A stretch of 64,000 nt of DNA from Phoronis australis (lineage: Eukaryota > Phoronida > Phoronidae), in NCBI GenBank assembly GCA_002633005.1, contig NMRA01000300.1:160022-224021 (forward strand). Reading direction: 5' to 3'. The notes under the pieces were generated by a model. It had not been told where the DNA came from and did no database searches. It worked only from the letters and a program-made list of their open reading frames with translations. The number at the start of each line of letters is the position of its first letter. Position 1 is the stretch's first letter. Of the stretch, positions 57,541 to 64,000 are shown one piece after another. The position numbers and the translations under genes were made by a program.

Positions 57541-58335
57541 ACAAGAGCTGTTTTTTCACAAAAATTTAAAAACTTATCAGCAATGATACACTTGCACTCA
57601 ATGGTGATACGTTTGTTTGCAATAGCCCAGGTAATATCTGAAAATTCCAGCTCAGAAATTTGAGCAGAATCTTACACATGAATGCTACAAAGGGCAGACA
57701 TCTTGCCAGTCTATTGTGAACTCGCACACTCGTTCAATAATTCATGGTTTAAGCAGAGTCCTAGCTGTCCCAAAACTGTTCTTTGCGAAACACAAAATGA
57801 TTCATGAAATAAATGTGCCAAGAATTGTTTCATAACGATGACACTCGTGGCCACTTGATTTGGCTTTCCTCAATTCCTAACTGCTGCCTGCTGGTTTTTG
57901 AGCCTTGGTCCTTGATAATTTCCTATTACTTGCACACCCATCCAAGAATTGATACTATCCAATGTAGTCAGTAGTAGTAAACAAGCTAGCCAAGCCTGTA
58001 GGATAACATCAGCTGACTGTCCTCTGATGAATGTTTTCATGCCAAGCAGACGAATTTTGAAGGGGAAAGGTATGGACACAATATTTTTCTTGCATTTGAT
58101 TGGTTGTTTGGATCATTTTGCACTGACACCTGATGGCAAACACATTAGTTGAGGTTATATTTTTCCAACTTCTAAATTAAAATTCTAACTAAACGTGCAA
58201 GTGTATTCTTGAGAACTTTTTTGAAATTGACTTTTGAACATCTGTAGATGGGTTTAATGCAAAGCTCCCGTTGACCCCAGAAAGTGGCCACGGAGGTGAA
58301 ATATAGGAGAGCTGGGACTATGGCCTACAGAGCCT

Positions 58336-59628
58336 ATGAGAGCTTGCAACAGTGCGGGGGTGCTACCTTATGATGATCGGGAGGTAGATTTTCCCCTCTC
58401 TCGTCAAAAAATTCCCCGTCCCCCTCAGAAGGTACAGGCACCTCATTTTCCCCTCGGATGAACGAGGCCCCAGAAGAAACATGATAACTATGCTTGCTCT
58501 GTCCGGTTAACTGAAATTGAGCTCTAAAACGATAATAGGCTTTGGACGAACGAATTAGGTGTTTTAATATGAAAATTCAAATTGGTCCAGATTGATATAA
58601 CCTAACACATGAAATACAGTGTAGATGTAAGAATTACTGAAACCAACTGAAGAAAGCAGAATTGATAGTCAAATAATATTTTCAATTACGAGCCTAGTTA
58701 TTTATTTTGATAAAAATATATTTAATAACATCAATTATTCTTTCAGATCAATAACAAATCAACTGTTAGTCCCGGTAGTCCCTACCTCACCAGGACCTAC
58801 GTGTAGTCTATGCTTGATCAACAAATTTAACCAGATGTGACTAATTGCACATCACAGCAAAATGTGGTGAGCCACCACTGTCGAATATATCTTCAACTCG
58901 TCAACAATACGAGATGACCTGCTTCTTGTAGAAAGTATTATCAACTATTTACAAGAAGAAATGCATCCCTGAATTCACCACAATACCTTATCCGTAATAC
59001 TACGATCGCCGCAATTGGGTCATATTTACTTTTTGTGTTTCAAACCTAGTTTTCCGAAAAAAAACTATACCCTTTCGTCAGACAACTCTTTGGTTCATTG
59101 ACTTGTTCTCTAATATATTTTTCTACGTCTCTGTTGTTAATTATCGACACATTTTTAAGTTTTAATATCCAGGTTGGACTCGAAAGACAGGCCTTTTAAC
59201 TCACGCAATGTCAACTTTCGCTTTGTTTATCGCAGTGAGCCTCGCTTTGGATTTTAATGTCCGCCGCATGAATTAGGTCTAGATGTATTTATTTTTACTC
59301 TGCACTACTTTGTGATTTGCCCATGTAATATCAAAAATTACGTACTCAATATTATTAATCAGTCGTGTCGTAACACATTCCAGGTCATGTGACAAGGCAT
59401 ATAATCTGAAAGTTTCATAAATATCCGGTCAGCCATTTGTGAAATATGGTGTTCCAAAGTTGGTCCAATTTTGACATTTTTCAAGGATCCTACTGAACAA
59501 GTGACTTGCAAGCCTGTTACAGACTGAGTTCGTTGTCTTTTTAAAGTATAACTTTTAATTTCTTATGAACATGTGACTATACTAAATATTTTCTCTCTAC
59601 ATTGAAAATGTGGTTTGCCTAGTTTCAG
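58336..59628. other. non-coding upstream/intronic region of the TGF-beta exon
   Basis: No exon that could supply a signal peptide with a phase-1 donor was found in this stretch. Confidence 0.4.
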
Positions 59629-60446
59629 GTGAAGACACACGAGGAGAAATACTTAGCTACCAGGTGGCGCAAGTGCCAAGGTATTTCCATCAAGTTCAGT
59701 TGGTTCTCATGTTTCGACATCATAGTCGACACTGTTTGGGTGAACTGGTTATCAATATGTTCACCTCGACAGAAGAGAACGGGAAGAAATCCAGGTTAGG
59801 GGAGTGTCGCACAAGACCCCCGTTTCGTTCTTGTTTGGTTTGCGACTTTGTAGGCAGCGTCAACCGATTTGTGCACCTCAGTGGAAATGGCGGAAACAGG
59901 TGTCATTTACGCAAGCTTCTGTACACCAGTAACGACGCCATGAAAGGTCCTGCTTTATTCTTCTTCTCAGAATTTAAAGAAGAGGAGTATGAGGTGCTGA
60001 AAGAACTGATAACAAAACGGCTGGAGAATGCCGATCTTCGACGTTTCCGACCGAAAGCTATCAGCACTGGCTCCCGCAAAAGACATTTACGTCAAGATAA
60101 AGACACGGCTGCCATCGGAAAATGCCAACACGTGATCTGGGAGATTGATTTGATGAGTATGGGTTTGGAGACCTATATTCTATATCCAAAGTCCTACAAG
60201 GCCAACTTCTGTTCTGGCGAATGTGCATACCCCATGACCGCTCCACTTTTGAACACGACGAAGCACGCTTTTGTGAAAGGAGTGTACAAGGCGTACCACG
60301 GGCTTCATAAAACCCAGGATATTCCAGCGGCACGGTGTTCGCCGTTGGAATATAAACCGATTACCGTGATAACAAGAGATAACGCTGGTTTTCACTGCTT
60401 GAAAAGGCTCGTGGACATGGTTGTCACGCAGTGCGGTTGTGCTTGA
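59629..60446 (+). CDS. Nodal-like TGF-beta ligand, last coding exon
   Basis: After the acceptor TTTCAG at 59628, 272 codons run to TGA at 60444. The first about 160 residues are propeptide, including PALFFFSEFKEEEYEVLKEL. Basic sites RKRHLR precede the mature domain of about 115 residues and would suit furin cleavage. The mature part starts at KCQHVIWEIDLMSMG and contains YILYPKSYKANFCSGECAYP, NTTKHA (glycosylation site) and the end CGCA. Five of six knot cysteines sit as expected (first Cys, FC, GEC, CGC pair) and RC supplies the sixth. At RC the first Cys of the family's CC pair is Arg (CGG, 60333-60335), so the usual inter-chain cysteine is missing. An extra Cys occurs at FHCLKRL. KPITV and VDMVV-x-x-CGC favour Nodal-type ligands, secreted dimers signalling through Smad2/3, but BMP or GDF members cannot be excluded. 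Confidence 0.87.
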
Positions 60447-61576
60447 TAGCAGATTTGCCGTGTGAATGCAACGGTAAATGGAACAAATTTAAAGGGAGCC
60501 GTGTTTTCTTCTTGTAGGCTCAGTTTCTGGCGTTTTTTCTTTTTTTCTTTATTCTCCCTCAGACATGCTTCAATGTTGGCGAACCGCTTTGTGCAAAGAT
60601 TGAAAACAGAAGGAGAGATGTGTTTGCGGACACAGAATACATTCAGTCCTCTATGAATGACGTCACCTAGAGAAAAAAGTAAATGTAAAATTATTTATCG
60701 TTCATTCCGATACGATTCCAATCAATTTATACTGGAGCAGAAAAGAATCCGTCGTCTTCAATTCAAATTGTGCGATACGTATAGGCCGTGTATATTGTAT
60801 AACTCGCTGTTCGTTACATGTATTACATCTATGTATATTGTATATTGCATGCAAGTCGTCACACCATTGTAAGCAAGGGTGAAATTATACTGACCTTATG
60901 TCAAACGAAGTTTTTATTTTAGAGAATTTGAGTCCAAACATTTTCGACGGTAGCCTGCATGACTGTAAGAGACTAAAAAATTAATGTGTTTCGCAGACTC
61001 AAGACACTTGCCGCGAGAAAACCTAGTGTGATCACATGCCTCGCTTGTAATGCATGGGGCTATCTTGCGCGAGTTGCTTGCGTCTGGGGAACAAAATCCA
61101 GGAAGGTGAGCATCCTGGTTGCATCGTTCTAGTGCAAATGAGGAATTCACTGCTCAAAGACTTCAGTCATCGCCGGACCGTCTAAAGCGAAATCCGGGCT
61201 TCGCCGACACTGTTGTGAGACAAATTCTAAACTTTGCGTGAGATTTTGTGGCAGGTTGTCCATCAATTATAAGTTATAATTGTGTTTAATTGGTGTTGCA
61301 GACTTCTGATGATCTGATACTATTACATCCGTTGCATTGTCTTTCGGCCACAAACACCACCACGTGGAAAGTATTTCCGCATTGTTACACTGACACTTAA
61401 TGTCTCAAATTCAAAATATTGCACATGAAAAGGCAAAGCGTTCGCGCCTGATTGAGGGCTCCGAATCCGAATCGAGCACACTGGATATCAGTTAAAGCAC
61501 GCTTAACATAAATCTCACAGAAATGGCGCACAAATTTCACATTAAGTTATATGTGTCAATGAGTATCAGAAACATA
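60447..61576 (+). other. 3' flank of the TGF-beta exon
   Basis: No coding signal seen. I found no plain AATAAA close to the stop. Confidence 0.4.
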
Positions 61577-61858
61577 CTACCCATGAATTCGCCAGCGTAG
61601 TCTATGTGGAGTTTCTGCCATGGCTTGGAAGGAAATTCCCACCTCGCTTGGCATACGAGCCTGACATCCTTGGCAAGATTTTTCTAAAGTTTCCATCGCG
61701 TGGTCAATGCCCGGACACCAGACATAAGAGCAAACGAGCGATTTCATCTTCGCTACCCCCAAGTGACCAACATGCAACTCAGTCCTCCAACAACTGTTCA
61801 CAAAAAACTGGGGATCAATAACTCGGATTCCCCAAATGAGACATCCTAGCCAGAGCAT
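61577..61858 (-). pseudogene. Ty3/Gypsy-type integrase fragment
   Basis: The minus strand encodes the H2C2 zinc-binding module of a retrotransposon integrase: ELHVGHLGVAKMKSL, then VWCPGIDHAMETLEKSCQGC, with two His and two Cys in the right order. The frame then runs to a stop. An overlapping frame continues PWQKLHIDYAGEFMG, the start of the catalytic core, so a frameshift has occurred. No LTRs were found; this is an old fragment. Confidence 0.72.
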
Positions 61859-63080
61859 TTAGAAGGCTATAGATTGGTGCGAGGGCAGAGTCACTGTTTT
61901 TGGACCATTCCCTCGTGACAGCGTCTTACACCAGCTCTTTTCAATTCGTACAGTTTCCTGATGGATCTTCGAGATCCGTATCGGTGACGTTTTTTAAAAC
62001 TTAAAAGTTGTTTCATCATGCACACATGAGCGAAATCGGTTTCGTCGGTAGTTTCCTGTCGTAGTGCTAGGATAAGCTGTCGGCGTTTCCCTGTAGTTTA
62101 CTTTCCGCAGACGTGCTGCTGTCGTAGCTGAAATGCCCCTTTTTAAGATCGAACATTGGCGGTAACTTGGTCGGATCGGTAACCATGTTATAGTGTCTAC
62201 CGTACAAATAACTCTGGCATTTCTTCACAGTCTAAGCGAGACTTAGATTTTCTTGTCCATTTACGAAGAGTTCTTTTCAGCGGCATTAAGCGAGCGTGGG
62301 GCAAACACTCTCGGCGGATCCGGTCCATCTTTCATGACATGCGAGAGAACAGAACCTATATCTTGCGGATTTCCATCATGCGCTAAACGCAGTGGCAACA
62401 AAGACGCTAACAAGACTATTCACCAAGGCCGCCGCCATTATTGTGTCATGGACCGTGGCGACACCTAGCGAGTGTGTGTGGGCCGACGAAGTACGCAAGG
62501 CATTCACTATGGCCGATCTTAGTTTGTCAAATTCAAAATTGTCAATGAAGTGTTTTTGTTTAAAATATTGAAAACAAAAAACACGAGCATTGTAATGGAA
62601 AAATACACATAGGCAAAATATAGAGTAAACCAAGAAAAAATTTGGGCAGCAAAGGTAATATAAATTACGAGAAATAAATCATAAGCAAGAGGGAGACTCA
62701 GTAATAAGAGCTGAGCAGATGAAAGTAGGTTATTGAAGAATGTGCATGTACCGAACCTGTAGGATTTTGTCCAGGGGGGTCAGGAATGTAATAAACATCA
62801 AATGGATCTGCTGAAGAAGAGATAGGAGCGGGGGGGGTGCCCCTCAACCAATTGAAAGGTTGGGGGCAGAGATAGCTTTCTTCCACCAATATTCCTGGTG
62901 TTAATATCAATTAATTAATAACAATTAATTATGTAAGCTTTTAACACACAAACTTTGTTTTAACATAAAATGGAGAAATTAGTAGATCTTTCTTTCAAAA
63001 ATTCACATCTTAAAGACGTTCTAGATTCAAGCAGTTGTGTCTGTGCCCATTTACATGAAACTGTCCCAAATATCGACCCA
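61859..63080. other. no supportable gene
   Basis: Possibly more decayed retroelement just upstream of the integrase fragment (to about 61920). Otherwise only chance ORFs. Confidence 0.4.
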
Positions 63081-63236
63081 ACAGGGTCATATCCAGGATT
63101 TTTTAAAGGGGGAGGGGGTCCGATAATGATTTTTTAAGAAATGTGGCCCAAGTCAACAATTTGAAAATTCTAGCATTGATATCACTACAATCAAGGAAAA
63201 TGGGGGGTCCAGACCCCTTTAACCTGCCACCCTGGC
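63081..63236. mobile_element. possible hAT-type MITE
   Basis: CAGGGTCATATCCAGGATTT with a subterminal AAAGGGGGAGGGGGTCC block faces GGGGGGTCCAGACCCCTTTA and CCACCCTGG in rough inverse. It resembles the CAGGG-TCCAGG ends of hAT MITEs, but the right terminus is weak. Confidence 0.4.
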
Positions 63237-64000
63237 TCTGCCTGTACTCAACTGAGTTGGTAAATCTTTTAGGCATTTTTTTGTTCTTTGCTCACAGTTT
63301 TTATATTTTTCCATCATTTTATCTTTATTATATTATGAACTCCTCTTTTGACTTATGATGTTTTATAATAATATAACTAAAAACTGAGCTCTTAATTCAG
63401 TCAAAACACTTAGGGACTTAGTCCTTAAATTAGGTGCATTGCATGAAAAGATCCCTACTTATTTTCAATCATTGAGAATTCAACGTAGAAAACTCCCAAA
63501 AACGTAGTAGTTTTAGGCAACAGTGGAGTCTCTACTTGGATTCACTGGACCACAAGCATCCGTGCCCGATGGTATCTGAAATGGGTAGCACATTGGGGTG
63601 GGTTGTTGTGAATGAAACTGGAGGCAAGAGGGGTACGGGTTCCAAACCTGCAAGAGATGGAATTCCTGCCTGAAGTCCAGTAAACCTGCCTTGTATGCCC
63701 CCATAAAACAGCCAAGATGCCTAATGAATATGCAATCCATTTTGGATATTTTTTACTATGCTTTCCAGCTCTCATAAATCACTCACATTTTTAAATCAAC
63801 TATCAGCAGTTAGTTAAAGGCATATTCAGCCTGCGTTGGCAGGCCAACTTCATAGTAAATAACATAACGACGCCTTATTTCTTGACTTGATGTTTTAAAA
63901 CCCATGTCAAAACAAAAATCTAAACAAACAACATCGTCACTGAAGTGTAACAAGTTTCCAAGGTAATACACATACCACCGAAGTGTCCACAGATGTATGG
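63237..64000. other. non-coding stretch
   Basis: No gene, RNA or repeat supported up to the right edge. Confidence 0.45.

Larger units (their letters stand above)
55071..58335. mobile_element. 3.3-kb element with imperfect terminal inverted repeats
   Basis: The left end has GCCATAGTCC, CGCCTCTA and CTTCCGTGGCCACTTTTTGG. The same blocks appear inverted at the right end (CCAGAAAGTGGCCACGGAGG, then TAGGAGAG, GGGACTATGGC). The arms span about 70 bp with mismatches. Inside are a cysteine-rich pseudogene on the minus strand (55801-56052) and a nested MITE A copy (57275-57540). No transposase motif was recognised, and the exact ends and target duplication are uncertain. Confidence 0.5.

Noticed and set aside
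59796-59854. Cryptic intron inside the TGF-beta exon (CAG|GTTAGG to TTTGTAG|GC)
   Set aside because: Removing it shifts the frame into a stop before the mature domain.

Overview
This window is AT-rich, intron-bearing animal DNA with a high load of mobile elements. Nothing in it is prokaryotic: there is no operon and no long dense ORF. The best-supported coding signals are short exons bounded by GT/AG splice signals. A Nodal-type TGF-beta exon, a Tx1/L1-type LINE, hAT-like and TTAA-flanked (piggyBac-like) non-autonomous DNA transposons, a THAP exon and many minisatellites suggest a marine invertebrate. I lean to a deuterostome (acorn worm, with amphioxus or echinoderm as alternatives), with moderate to low confidence. 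Two sequencing gaps (one N near 6086, 44 Ns at 10180-10223) indicate a draft assembly.

Layout. 1-690 is a 46-bp minisatellite. 1174-4150 is an RT-deleted L1-Tx1 element flanked by a 14-bp target-site duplication. 4.2-26 kb is mostly non-coding, with small foldback elements, tandem repeats, one likely exon with a chitin-binding-like cysteine pattern on the minus strand (9562-9830), and hAT-type MITEs (22951-23251, 24889-25036). A strong candidate first exon of a secreted protein is at 26182-26461. 29.6-35 kb holds a repeat array, minisatellite units and weak or broken exon candidates (30.9, 32.5 and 33.2 kb). 35954-37281 is a hAT-like element.

37.4-48.9 kb is the most structured part. Two copies of one TTAA-flanked transposon family lie in opposite orientation (37398-39484 and 45369-46866). 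Between them a THAP zinc-finger exon (minus, 41660-41864) faces the first exon of a seven-exon plus-strand gene of unrecognised family (42623-48874). The space between those two starts contains a dispersed repeat with an NRF1-like palindrome. The second transposon copy sits in intron 3 of the plus-strand gene.

51-58 kb is again repeats, including a roughly 3.3-kb element with imperfect terminal inverted repeats that carries a frameshifted cysteine-rich pseudogene. 59629-60446 is the last coding exon of a Nodal-like TGF-beta ligand that lacks the inter-chain cysteine. Its splice phase matches the donor of the 26182-26461 exon, so the two may form one gene with a 33-kb intron spanning the THAP and seven-exon genes. 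61577-61858 is a decayed Ty3/Gypsy integrase fragment. The rest up to 64000 shows no supportable gene.
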